18,844 nt of DNA from UBA6136 sp964386975 (GTDB taxonomy: Bacteria; Pseudomonadota; Gammaproteobacteria; Methylococcales; Methylococcaceae): contig CAYLUS010000037.1 of assembly GCA_964386975.1 (NCBI GenBank), forward strand, positions 1 through 18,844, read 5' to 3'. Numbering within the stretch: position 1 is the first letter of the stretch; each line of letters starts with the position of its first letter. Shown piece after piece: positions 7,081 to 14,336 of this stretch. The position numbers and the translations under genes were made by a program. Under the pieces are notes generated by a model that had not been told where the DNA came from, made no database searches, and was given only the letters and a program-made list of their open reading frames with translations.

Positions 7081-9057
7081 TCAGGTTTTGCGCTTGAGAA
7101 GAATGCCGCCCAGCGGCGGAATCGTGAGGTTCAGGGAAAACGGGCGCCCCATCCAGCCTTTGGCATCACTCTGAAGGGGCGGGTTGCCAAGATTGCTGCC
7201 GCCGTAGTAGGTCGAATCGGAATTAAAGATTTCTTCATACAGGCCCTCATCGGGGACGCCAATCCGATATTCATGCCGGGGCACCGGCGTGAAATTAAAG
7301 ACGGCTATGACCACCTCACCGCCGGCCCTCCGAAGGTAGCTCAAGACCGACTGCGAGGCATCATGGCAATCGATCCAGTCAAAACCCTCATGCTCAAAAT
7401 CATGGGCGTGGAGGCTCGGGAGCGACCGATACAGCCGGTTGAGATCGCCGATGGCCTTGGCAAGGCCCTGATGCAGCGGGTAATCGAGGGTATACCAATC
7501 GAGCGTCCCTGCCGCATTCCACTCCGTTCCCTGACCGAATTCGCAGCCCATGAAAAGCAGTTTTTTCCCGGGGTAGGAGAGCATGTAGGTCATCAACAGG
7601 CGCAAATTCGCGAATTTCTGCCATTCATCCCCGGGCATCCGAGCCAGAAGCGATCCCTTGCCGTGGACGACTTCATCGTGGGAGAAGGGCAGGATGAAAT
7701 TTTCAGTAAAGGCGTAGAGCAGCCCGAAGGTCAGCTGGTCGTGATGGTAATGGCGATGGATCGGGTCCTTGCTGAAATACTCCAGCGTGTCATGCATCCA
7801 GCCCATGTTCCATTTCATCGAGAACCCAAGGCCGCCGGTCCAGGTCGGGCGCGTGACCTGCGGCCAGGCCGTGGACTCCTCGGCCATCACAAGGCTCCCT
7901 GCACACTGCTGATGGGTGACGGTGTTGAGCTCACGGAGGAAGGCAATGGCTTCGAGGTTTTCATTGCCACCGTACTTGTTGGGGATCCAGTCCCCCGCCT
8001 CGCGCGAATAATCAAGATACAGCATGGAGGCCACGGCATCGACCCGAAGCCCATCGAGNNNNNNNNNNNNNNNNNNNNNNNNNNNNNNNNNNNNNNNNNN
8101 NNNNNNNNNNNNNNNNNNNNNNNNNNNNNNNNNNNNNNNNNNNNNNNNNNNNNNNNNNAGGAGTTCGATGTGCGTGAACCCCAGCGGCCGGATGTAATCG
8201 ACCAGCTCCCGGGCCAGGGTCCGATAGTCCAGAAACTGGCCATCAGCGCCGCGCCGCCAGGACCCGAGGTGCACTTCATAGATCGACATCGGCGCATGCA
8301 GCCAATCCTGACTGGCTCTGGCCGTGAGCCAGGCATCATCCCGCCAGGAAAACGTGTCTGCATCAACCAGGATGGAGGCGGTGCCTGGGCGCAACTCAAA
8401 CCGGCGCCCATAGGGGTCGGTTTTAAGGAGGAGGCTGCCGCTCTGGCGGTTACGGATCTCGAACTTGTAGAGGGTTCCGGGGGAAAGGCCTGGAATGAAG
8501 AGTTCAAAAATGCCGCTGGCCCCCCGGCTTCGCATGGCGTGGCTGCGCCCATCCCAGCCATTGAAATCACCGACCACACTGCAGCGTTCGGCGTTCGGGG
8601 CCCAGACCGCAAAAAGATAGCCAGGGACGTCATCGACGACCTTGGGGTGGGCGCCCAGCACGTTGTAAATATGAAGGTGCTTGCCTTCACCGATCAGGTA
8701 AAGGTCGTAATCCTCAAGCTGCGGCGGGAAGGTGTAGGGGTCGATGTGCGACCCCTCGACCCCGTGCTTGGAGGTCCAGGTGATGGCGTAGTGCTGGGGA
8801 ATCGCGTTTCCGTGCGGAAGGCACACTTCGAAGAGATCGGTCCCCGGGACCCTCTCAAACGGCGTGCCATCGGCTGCAAGCGCGGCCGATTCGATGCCCG
8901 GTAACAGCGCCCGGAAGCGGACGCAATCGGTCTCGGGATGACGGCCGAGGACTTCGAACGGATCGTGGTGGCGCGCGTCCAGCAGCCGATCCAGGCCGGT
9001 CCTTACGGATGATTCGGTCCCCGCGCTGTGGGGAGCGTGCGAGTCATGCGAGTTCAC
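7081..9057 (-). CDS. glgB: 1,4-alpha-glucan branching enzyme GlgB (interrupted by an assembly gap)
   Basis: GlgB (GH13) cuts alpha-1,4 chains and reattaches them as alpha-1,6 branches. From the N-terminus: a domain beginning DPFEVLGRHPE (32-42), a CBM48 module around YLFAVWAPNAERCSVVGDFNGWDG (147-170), and the start of the barrel at SIYEVHLGSWRR (258-269). After the gap come the nucleophile region LDGLRVDAVASMLY, the acid/base Glu in MAEESTAWP, and FSHDEVVHGKGS. A C-terminal beta domain ends in GILLKRK. The gap removes about 113 residues relative to E. coli GlgB, so the intact protein would be about 737 aa, normal for the family. The start is GTG at 9057, with AGAGG 8 nt upstream. Confidence 0.96.
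   Translation of the reverse strand: MNSHDSHAPHSAGTESSVRTGLDRLLDARHHDPFEVLGRHPETDCVRFRALLPGIESAALAADGTPFERVPGTDLFEVCLPHGNAIPQHYAITWTSKHGVEGSHIDPYTFPPQLEDYDLYLIGEGKHLHIYNVLGAHPKVVDDVPGYLFAVWAPNAERCSVVGDFNGWDGRSHAMRSRGASGIFELFIPGLSPGTLYKFEIRNRQSGSLLLKTDPYGRRFELRPGTASILVDADTFSWRDDAWLTARASQDWLHAPMSIYEVHLGSWRRGADGQFLDYRTLARELVDYIRPLGFTHIELXXXXXXXXXXXXXXXXXXXXXXXXXXXXXXXXXXLDGLRVDAVASMLYLDYSREAGDWIPNKYGGNENLEAIAFLRELNTVTHQQCAGSLVMAEESTAWPQVTRPTWTGGLGFSMKWNMGWMHDTLEYFSKDPIHRHYHHDQLTFGLLYAFTENFILPFSHDEVVHGKGSLLARMPGDEWQKFANLRLLMTYMLSYPGKKLLFMGCEFGQGTEWNAAGTLDWYTLDYPLHQGLAKAIGDLNRLYRSLPSLHAHDFEHEGFDWIDCHDASQSVLSYLRRAGGEVVIAVFNFTPVPRHEYRIGVPDEGLYEEIFNSDSTYYGGSNLGNPPLQSDAKGWMGRPFSLNLTIPPLGGILLKRKT
8059..8158. 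other. Scaffold gap (100 N) inside glgB
   Basis: Exactly 100 N, between the codons for FTHIEL and LDGLRVDAV. In E. coli GlgB about 113 residues separate these points, so the true gap is probably about 340 bp. Confidence 0.97.
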
Positions 9058-9081
9058 TTGAGAAGCCTCTGGTAGTAGAAT
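9053..9081 (+). promoter_or_regulatory. Possible promoter of glgC-malQ
   Basis: TTCACT (9053-9058), 17 bases, then TAGAAT (9076-9081), a 4/6 and 5/6 match to the sigma-70 consensus at ideal spacing. It would start transcription near 9088, leaving a leader of about 86 nt. It overlaps the glgB start codon. Sequence match only. Confidence 0.35.
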
Positions 9082-9115
9082 GCAGACGGTGCGGACGCCC
9101 TAAGAAGACGGCGCA

Positions 9116-9145
9116 ATCTTAGCAAATCTGTGCCACGATTGTCCG
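9116..9145 (-). promoter_or_regulatory. Possible extended -10 promoter of glgB-glgA-nadA
   Basis: On the minus strand CGGACA (9145-9140), 18 bases, then TAAGAT (9121-9116) preceded by TGC, giving an extended -10 (TGnTAnnAT). Predicted start near 9109, about 52 nt before the glgB GTG. Moderate match; no activator site recognised. Confidence 0.42.
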
Positions 9146-9173
9146 CGATGGCCACCCTTCCGGAGTATTTCTG

Positions 9174-10445
9174 ATGCCTGAGTCCCTGCATAAGACCCGA
9201 TTTGTCAGTCGCCTGACGCGACAGACCCTGGCGCTGGTCTTGGCCGGAGGCCGAGGCAGTCGCCTCAATACCCTGACCGAGTGGCGCGCCAAGCCGGCGG
9301 TGCCCTTTGGCGGCAAGTTCCGGATTATCGATTTTCCGCTCTCTAATTGCCTTAATTCCGGGATCCGCCAGATTGGCGTCCTGACGCAATACAAGGCCGA
9401 CTCCCTGATTCGCCACATCCAGCAAGGCTGGGGGTTTTTACGAGGGGAGCTCGGCGAATTCGTCGATGTCATGCCCGCCCAGCAGCGGATGCAGGAGCGC
9501 TGGTATGCAGGAACCGCCGATGCGGTCTATCAGAATCTCGATATCCTGAGGCAGCGGGATCCGGAGTACATCGTGGTGCTCGCCGGGGATCACGTGTACA
9601 AGATGGACTATGGTCTGATGCTCGCCTACCACGTCGAGCGCGAGGCCGACCTCACCATCGGCTGCATCGAAGTGCCGCTCGAGGAGGCCAAGGGCTTTGG
9701 CGTCATGCATGTGGATGATGGCAAGCGCATCATCAATTTTGTCGAAAAGCCCAAGGACCCGCCGCCGATGCCCAACCGCCCGGATTACGCGCTGGCATCG
9801 ATGGGCATCTACATCTTCAGTACCGCGTTTCTTTTCGAGCAGCTGATCAAGGATGCCGACAATCAGGCCTCCAGCCACGATTTCGGGCATGACATCATCC
9901 CCAGCATCATCAACACCAGCCGGGTTTTTGCCTACCCCTTCCGCGATGCCCAAAGCGGGGTCCAGGCCTACTGGCGGGATGTGGGGACAGTTGATTCCTA
10001 CTGGGCGGCGAACATGGAGTTGATCGGGGTCGATCCCGAACTCAATCTCTATGACCGCGAGTGGCCGATCTGGACCTACCAGGCGCAGACACCGCCTGCC
10101 AAATTCATTTTTGACGATGACGACCGGCGCGGGATGGCGGTGGATTCGATGGTTTCCGGTGGCTGTATCATCTCAGGCTCTGAAGTTCGAAATTCGCTGC
10201 TGTTCAGTAACGTCCGCGTCAATTCCTATTCGATGGTGGAGGATTCGGTCGTGCTGCCGGAGGTCAATATCGGCAGGCACTGCAAGATTTCCAAGGCGGT
10301 CATCGATCGGGGATGCCACATCCCCCCCAATACTGTGATTGGCCAGAATCTGGAAGAAGATCGCAAGCGTTTCCATGTGAGCCCTGGGGGGGTCGTGCTG
10401 GTGACGCCCGATGATTTCGGGCAGCGGCTTCACTTCGCTCGCTGA
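9174..10445 (+). CDS. glgC: Glucose-1-phosphate adenylyltransferase (ADP-glucose pyrophosphorylase)
   Basis: GlgC makes ADP-glucose from ATP and glucose-1-phosphate, the committed and allosterically controlled step of bacterial glycogen synthesis. The 423-aa length is standard. The N-terminal nucleotidyltransferase domain has GGRGSRL (25-31), LSNCLNSGI (56-64), YAGTADAVYQN (111-121), the catalytic Asp in LAGDHVYKMDY (136-146) and the glucose-1-phosphate-binding Lys in FVEKP (K192). K40 in WRAKPAV corresponds to E. coli K39, which binds the activator fructose-1,6-bisphosphate, so similar regulation is plausible. The C-terminal part is a left-handed beta-helix (SGSEVRNSLLFSNVRVNSYSMVEDS-type repeats). 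The ATG has GGAG 8 nt upstream. Divergent from glgB; malQ follows. Confidence 0.97.
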   Translation: MPESLHKTRFVSRLTRQTLALVLAGGRGSRLNTLTEWRAKPAVPFGGKFRIIDFPLSNCLNSGIRQIGVLTQYKADSLIRHIQQGWGFLRGELGEFVDVMPAQQRMQERWYAGTADAVYQNLDILRQRDPEYIVVLAGDHVYKMDYGLMLAYHVEREADLTIGCIEVPLEEAKGFGVMHVDDGKRIINFVEKPKDPPPMPNRPDYALASMGIYIFSTAFLFEQLIKDADNQASSHDFGHDIIPSIINTSRVFAYPFRDAQSGVQAYWRDVGTVDSYWAANMELIGVDPELNLYDREWPIWTYQAQTPPAKFIFDDDDRRGMAVDSMVSGGCIISGSEVRNSLLFSNVRVNSYSMVEDSVVLPEVNIGRHCKISKAVIDRGCHIPPNTVIGQNLEEDRKRFHVSPGGVVLVTPDDFGQRLHFAR

Positions 10446-10484
10446 ACTTTAAATCCTCTGCCTGCGCGGGGCGGGTGGGGGTGC

Positions 10485-10507
10485 GATGGATTCGCTGGGA
10501 ATCCATC
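10485..10507 (+). other. Perfect 9-bp hairpin between glgC and malQ
   Basis: GATGGATTC (10485-10493), loop GCTGG, GAATCCATC (10499-10507) form a perfect inverted repeat 40 nt after the glgC stop. No T-run follows on either side, so it is not a standard intrinsic terminator. It could be an mRNA-stabilising or processing hairpin, or a protein-binding site. The rest of the 155-nt gap shows no clear promoter. Confidence 0.6.
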
Positions 10508-10600
10508 CTGCGTGAGATCAACCGGCTACCCAGCGGGGCCGGATAACAACGAGGGGGCCTCAGTGCCTGGCCTCAAGACCTGTCGGGGGGACGGTCAGAC

Positions 10601-12088
10601 GTGACGCACGCGAACAGCATTCTCGACCGCCGGCGGGCGGGCCTTCTTCTGCATATCACATCGCTCCCCGGGGGGCTTCATAACGGCGATCTTGGGCCTT
10701 CTGCCACCCGCTTTGTCGATGTGCTGGCATCAAGCGGCCTGACCGTCTGGCAGACCCTTCCGATCAATCCGACCCATGGCGATGGCTCCCCCTATCAGTG
10801 CCTCTCGGCGCATGCCGGTAATCCGCTCCTCATCAGTCTTGACGATCTGGTGGCGCGCGGCTGGCTGGCGGAATCGCTCATACAGCCCGATGGCGGGTGT
10901 GCGCTGGATCAGCGCCGAAGGGCCCTCAATGCCGCCTATGCCGGCTTCAAGGCAGCGGAAGGCCTCCATTCAGAAGCGTTTTTGCGGTTTCGCGCCGAAA
11001 AGGCGGTCTGGCTCGAGGACTTCAGTCTCTACATGGCACTTCGGGGCGAACACCGGGGCTTGAGTTGGCAGGACTGGCCCACGGATCTTCGGTCCCGGGT
11101 CCCGGCGGCACTGCGTGAAGCAAAAACGCGCCTTTTAGATGCCATATACCAAGTGGAATTTGAACAATTCCTCTTTTTCGAGCAATGGCATGCGCTTCGT
11201 CGCTACGCCAATCAACGCGGGGTTCTCTTTTTTGGGGATGTCCCCATCTTTGTGGCCGGTGACAGCGCCGATGTCTGGGCGCACCAGTCCGAGTTTGACC
11301 TTTTGCCCGATGGCCAGCCTCGCGTGGTGGCCGGGGTCCCCCCGGACTACTTTTCCGAAACCGGCCAGCGCTGGGGGAATCCCCATTACCGCTGGGAGGT
11401 CATGGAAGAGAATGGCTTCACCTGGTGGCTGGATCGGTTCAAGACCCAATTCGACCTGTTTGACTGGGTGCGCATCGATCACTTCCGGGGGCTCGAAGCC
11501 TATTGGGAAATTCCAGCGGAGTCCGAGACGGCCCTCGGGGGGCATTGGGTCAAGGCCCCGGGCGAGCGTTTGCTGGAGACCCTGTTTGAGGACCATGGCG
11601 GTGGGCGTCTCCCCCTGATTGCCGAGAATTTAGGGATCATCACACCAGAAGTCGAAGCCCTTCGTGAGCGCTTCGGTATCCCGGGGATGCTGATTCTGCA
11701 ATTTGCCTTTGAGGGAGGCGCCAGTAATCCCTATCTTCCCCACAACCATGACCCGAACAATGTGGTGTATACCGGGACCCATGACAATGACACCACGGTC
11801 TCCTGGTTTGAGGACCTCTCGGGCGAACAGAAGGCCCACGTCTACAAGGTGCTCGGAAATCCCGCCTCGGTCATGCCGGATGTCTTGAATCAGGCGGCGC
11901 TGGCTTCGGTCGCGCGCCTGGCCATCCTGCCCCTTCAGGATGTCTTAGGCTCTGGCAAAGGCCAGCGCATGAATACGCCCGGAACGATGGAAGGCAACTG
12001 GGCGTGGCGATTTGAATGGAGCCAGTTGACCCCAGCGCTTTTGTCCCGACTGGAGGAGGGAGTCAGGCTCTATGGGCGGGCCCCGTAA
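10601..12088 (+). CDS. malQ: 4-alpha-glucanotransferase (amylomaltase), GH77
   Basis: MalQ moves alpha-1,4-glucan segments between chains, releasing glucose; in glycogen clusters it remodels maltodextrins. The 495-aa protein is the short amylomaltase form (Thermus 500 aa), not the longer E. coli MalQ. Visible: ITSLPGGLHNGDLGP (19-33), SPYQCLSAHAGNP (63-75), the nucleophile D293 in VRIDHFRG, the acid/base E342 in AENLG and D395 in GTHDND. These match the Thermus catalytic residues D293, E340 and D395 in position. The start is GTG at 10601, with a G-rich stretch (10585-10590) as a weak ribosome site; no ATG lies nearby in frame. It probably shares the glgC transcript and ends at the 12123-12159 terminator. 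Confidence 0.95.
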   Translation: MTHANSILDRRRAGLLLHITSLPGGLHNGDLGPSATRFVDVLASSGLTVWQTLPINPTHGDGSPYQCLSAHAGNPLLISLDDLVARGWLAESLIQPDGGCALDQRRRALNAAYAGFKAAEGLHSEAFLRFRAEKAVWLEDFSLYMALRGEHRGLSWQDWPTDLRSRVPAALREAKTRLLDAIYQVEFEQFLFFEQWHALRRYANQRGVLFFGDVPIFVAGDSADVWAHQSEFDLLPDGQPRVVAGVPPDYFSETGQRWGNPHYRWEVMEENGFTWWLDRFKTQFDLFDWVRIDHFRGLEAYWEIPAESETALGGHWVKAPGERLLETLFEDHGGGRLPLIAENLGIITPEVEALRERFGIPGMLILQFAFEGGASNPYLPHNHDPNNVVYTGTHDNDTTVSWFEDLSGEQKAHVYKVLGNPASVMPDVLNQAALASVARLAILPLQDVLGSGKGQRMNTPGTMEGNWAWRFEWSQLTPALLSRLEEGVRLYGRAP

Positions 12089-12122
12089 AAGGGTCGGGAC
12101 GGCCTGAGATCGCGGGCAATAA

Positions 12123-12159
12123 AAAACCCCTTACAGCTTGGATATCTGAGAGGGGTTTT
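12123..12159. terminator. Bidirectional intrinsic terminator after malQ
   Basis: AAAACCCCT (12123-12131) pairs with AGGGGTTTT (12151-12159) around a 19-nt loop. On the plus strand it ends malQ 34 nt after the stop, with a TTTT tail. On the minus strand the stem is followed by a longer T-run (TTTTTT, complement of 12121-12126), so it may also catch leftward transcripts passing the small gene. Confidence 0.85.
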
Positions 12160-12214
12160 CCAGGTGCAGCAGGGATCTTTTGATCCTCACGCAATCGATC
12201 TTCTTCTTATGAAC

Positions 12215-12247
12215 AAACCTGCCGGTTAATGGGAACCGGACAGGCTT
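12215..12247 (-). terminator. Hairpin terminator of the small membrane-protein gene
   Basis: AAACCTGCCGGTT (12215-12227) pairs with 12234-12247 around a 6-nt loop, with one bulged base and one G-T wobble. It begins 15 nt after the small gene's TAA on the minus strand and is followed there by TTTGTTC. The stem is strong, the T-tract modest. Confidence 0.7.
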
Positions 12248-12262
12248 GTAGTCGTAATGACC

Positions 12263-12433
12263 TTACTTGGCCTTGCTCAGCTGCTTGTTGACTTCAGCCT
12301 TAGACTCTTCGATCGCGCCGTTGTCCCAGCCAGAGACTTCATTCTCTCTGGCCTTCAGCAGGAAGACGCCGATGATGGCTGCAACGATAACGGCGCCAAT
12401 CCACATCCAAAAATTGTCTTTTTCCTGTTCCAT
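12263..12433 (-). CDS. Small single-helix membrane protein, function unknown
   Basis: I do not recognise this 56-aa protein. The chosen start is ATG at 12433 because GAGGT lies 7 nt upstream; a longer frame exists from 12457 but has no better signal. Residues 1-8 are charged (MEQEKDNF). Residues about 9-27 are one hydrophobic helix starting WMWIGAVIVAAIIG. Residues 28-56 are hydrophilic, with WDNGAIEES and a Lys/Glu/Gln-rich probable helix ending KQLSKAK. Positive charges just after the helix suggest a cytoplasmic C-terminus. It has its own promoter, a leader of about 128 nt and a terminator, which supports a real monocistronic gene. A small subunit or modulator of a membrane complex is possible, but that is a guess. 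Confidence 0.75.
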   Translation of the reverse strand: MEQEKDNFWMWIGAVIVAAIIGVFLLKARENEVSGWDNGAIEESKAEVNKQLSKAK

Positions 12434-12504
12434 TTTTGTTACCTCAACAGACTTCAATGATTATTGGGAACGGGACCCCAAAGGATCCGTCCGACTTTTT
12501 GTAG

Positions 12505-12535
12505 GCCGGGGCTTTCGACCCGTCCTCCCTCCGGC
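12505..12535 (-). other. GC-rich stem in the leader of the small gene
   Basis: On the minus strand GCCGG-(A)-GG pairs with CCCCGGC (7 bp with one bulged A) within the predicted 5' leader. A second short stem lies at 12473-12488 (GGATCC TTTG GGGTCC on the minus strand, one G-T pair). No T-run follows either. No known riboswitch class is recognised. The structure may be incidental. Confidence 0.35.
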
Positions 12536-12567
12536 AAAATCTGCGTTCTGCTCAAGAAGGCGCAATC

Positions 12568-12596
12568 ATTGTAGTTTTGATAAATATCAATTTCAA
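12568..12596 (-). promoter_or_regulatory. Near-consensus sigma-70 promoter of the small membrane-protein gene
   Basis: On the minus strand TTGAAA (12596-12591), exactly 17 bases, then TACAAT (12573-12568): 5/6 matches in both hexamers at ideal spacing. AT-rich sequence lies upstream (about 12607-12630). Predicted start near 12561, giving a leader of about 128 nt to the ATG at 12433. Confidence 0.7.
12577..12590. promoter_or_regulatory. FNR/Anr-type box within the promoter spacer
   Basis: TTGAT-AAAT-ATCAA on the plus strand (TTGAT-ATTT-ATCAA on the minus) matches the FNR/Anr consensus TTGATN4ATCAA in all ten fixed positions. It fills the spacer between the -35 and -10 hexamers, centred near -22. 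Activator sites normally sit near -41.5, so this position predicts repression when the regulator is bound, for example under low oxygen. No fnr/anr gene is in the window. Confidence 0.6.
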
Positions 12597-12679
12597 GTGG
12601 GTTGACAGTCATTTTTTCACTTTTACCCATGAGCGCTAACGCATTGATCTAAAAGTAAATGACAGTGATCGCTTTGCGC

Positions 12680-14311
12680 TCAGGTACTCTGGATGAGGGC
12701 AACCAGCAGGATCAGGATGCCGAAGCCACCGACGCCGAGCCCGATCGAAAAAAGGCTGGGGGTAAGGGTCAAAATGGCCCCTGCGACCAGGCAGCTTGCC
12801 CCGGTCAGGGTTCGCTGCAGCCGTTTTGAAGCCGTTTGCCTCTGCGTCAACAGGGGGTAAAGCTGCTCGATCTGGGTGTCGACCTTGAGGCGTCCCTGGG
12901 CGGTATCCGTCAGGATTTTGTGGGTCAGCATCGGCACATCGGCCCAGTGCTGGGCCCATTTGGGAAGTTCGTCTCGAAGTTGATTGAAGCCGGCCTTGGG
13001 TCCCATCTCGTCCCGGAACCACTGTTCGATGAAGGGTTTGGCGGTCTGCCAGAGATCAAGATCGGGATAGAGGTCCCGGCCCAGCCCCTCGATATTGAGG
13101 AGGGTTTTCTGTAAAAGGACCAGCTGCGGCTGGACCTCCATGCTGAATCGCCGGGCCACCTGGAAAAGACGCAGCAAGAGGTGCCCGTAGGAGATTTCCT
13201 TCAAGGGCTTTTCAAAGATCGGCTCGCAGACCGAGCGGATTGCGGCTTCGAATTCGCCGACCCGGGTGGTCCGCGGGATCCAGCCGGATTCAATATAGAG
13301 CTCCGCCACACGCCGGTAATCGCGGTTGAAGAACGCCCTGAAGTTCTCGGCGATGTAGAGCTTGTCCTCGTTGGAGAGGCTACCGACAATGCCAAAATCG
13401 ATGGCAATGTAACGGGCATCCAGGGTCGCGAAGATATTGCCGGGATGCATGTCGGCATGAAAGATGCCATCCCGAAGCACCTGGGTGAAGAAGATCTCAA
13501 CGCCCCGCTCAGCCAGGGTCTTGAGATTGACCCCGGCGGCCTTGAGCTGACTGAGATCGCCAATCGGAATCCCCGATACCCGCTCCATGACCATCACGTT
13601 CTGGCGGGTCAGGTCAAAGTAGACCCTCGGGATTTTAAGCACCTCCGAATCCATGAAGCGGCGGCGGATATCGGCGGCATTGGCGGCCTCCCGGATCAGA
13701 TCCAGTTCATCGAGAAGGGTTTTCTCAAATTCGTCAACGACCTCCAGGGGCCGCAAGCGCCGGGTTTCGGGCCAGACCTTGAGGACCAGTTGGGCAAGTG
13801 TCTTGAGGAGATTAAGGTCCGTGCGGATGCGCTGTTCAATCCCCGGGCGGAGCACCTTGACGACCACCGCATCGCCGGTCTTGAGGGTGGCGGCATGCAC
13901 CTGCGCCACCGAGGCCGAGGCCAGCGGCTGTGCCTCAAAATCGAGAAAAAGCCGGTCCAGTGGTTGCCCCAGCGCTGTCTCGATGGTGGCGATGGCATCA
14001 GCCGAATCAAACGGCGGAACGCGGTCCTGGAGCTTCACCAGTTCTGCCGCGACATCGTCAGGCAGGAGATCCCGGCGGGTCGAGAGGGTCTGGCCAAATT
14101 TGACAAAGATGGGCCCGAGGTCCTCCAGCGCCTCGCGGATGCGGACGCCTCGAGGGGTTTGTGCCGGGGATTTTCGGATCAGGCGCTGAACCTGGATCCA
14201 GCTCCGTGCCGGAAGGGGCAGACGCGAGAGGTCAATGAGTTCATCAAGACCCCTTCGGATGAGAACCGTCTGGATGCTCCGAAGTCGGCCGAGCGCGGCG
14301 GGTTGAATCAC
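12680..14311 (-). CDS. ubiB: Ubiquinone biosynthesis atypical kinase/ATPase UbiB
   Basis: UbiB is a membrane-anchored member of the ABC1/ADCK/UbiB protein-kinase-like family needed for ubiquinone biosynthesis; its ATPase activity is thought to help present lipid intermediates. The 543-aa product has the signature KFGQ (71-74), the Ala-rich loop ASASVAQVH (131-139), the ATP-site Lys in VVVKV (K152), the catalytic-loop-like HADMHPGN (285-292), DFG (305-307), and two C-terminal membrane helices (about 503-541). The start was placed at GTG 14311, because the product then aligns with E. coli UbiB (546 aa; ...GLDELI early on). An alternative GTG at 14353 would overlap ubiJ by 17 nt. Last gene of the hslV-hslU-DUF971-ubiE-ubiJ-ubiB series; no clear terminator follows. 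Confidence 0.95.
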   Translation of the reverse strand: MIQPAALGRLRSIQTVLIRRGLDELIDLSRLPLPARSWIQVQRLIRKSPAQTPRGVRIREALEDLGPIFVKFGQTLSTRRDLLPDDVAAELVKLQDRVPPFDSADAIATIETALGQPLDRLFLDFEAQPLASASVAQVHAATLKTGDAVVVKVLRPGIEQRIRTDLNLLKTLAQLVLKVWPETRRLRPLEVVDEFEKTLLDELDLIREAANAADIRRRFMDSEVLKIPRVYFDLTRQNVMVMERVSGIPIGDLSQLKAAGVNLKTLAERGVEIFFTQVLRDGIFHADMHPGNIFATLDARYIAIDFGIVGSLSNEDKLYIAENFRAFFNRDYRRVAELYIESGWIPRTTRVGEFEAAIRSVCEPIFEKPLKEISYGHLLLRLFQVARRFSMEVQPQLVLLQKTLLNIEGLGRDLYPDLDLWQTAKPFIEQWFRDEMGPKAGFNQLRDELPKWAQHWADVPMLTHKILTDTAQGRLKVDTQIEQLYPLLTQRQTASKRLQRTLTGASCLVAGAILTLTPSLFSIGLGVGGFGILILLVALIQST

Positions 14312-14336
14312 GGGATGGGTTTCTCTGGTAAGAGGA

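Noticed and set aside
7273..8904. Very long plus-strand open frame (about 540 codons) opposite glgB
   Set aside because: It is antisense to an unmistakable glgB, contains the N gap, has no recognisable domain and is expected from GC-rich codon bias. Long antisense frames opposite hslU (16264-17484), ubiB (13181-14470) and nadA (4443-5624) were rejected for the same reason.
12601..12630. Plus-strand promoter starting from TTGACA at 12603-12608
   Set aside because: At 16-18 bp spacing there is no acceptable -10, and it would only read antisense into ubiB.
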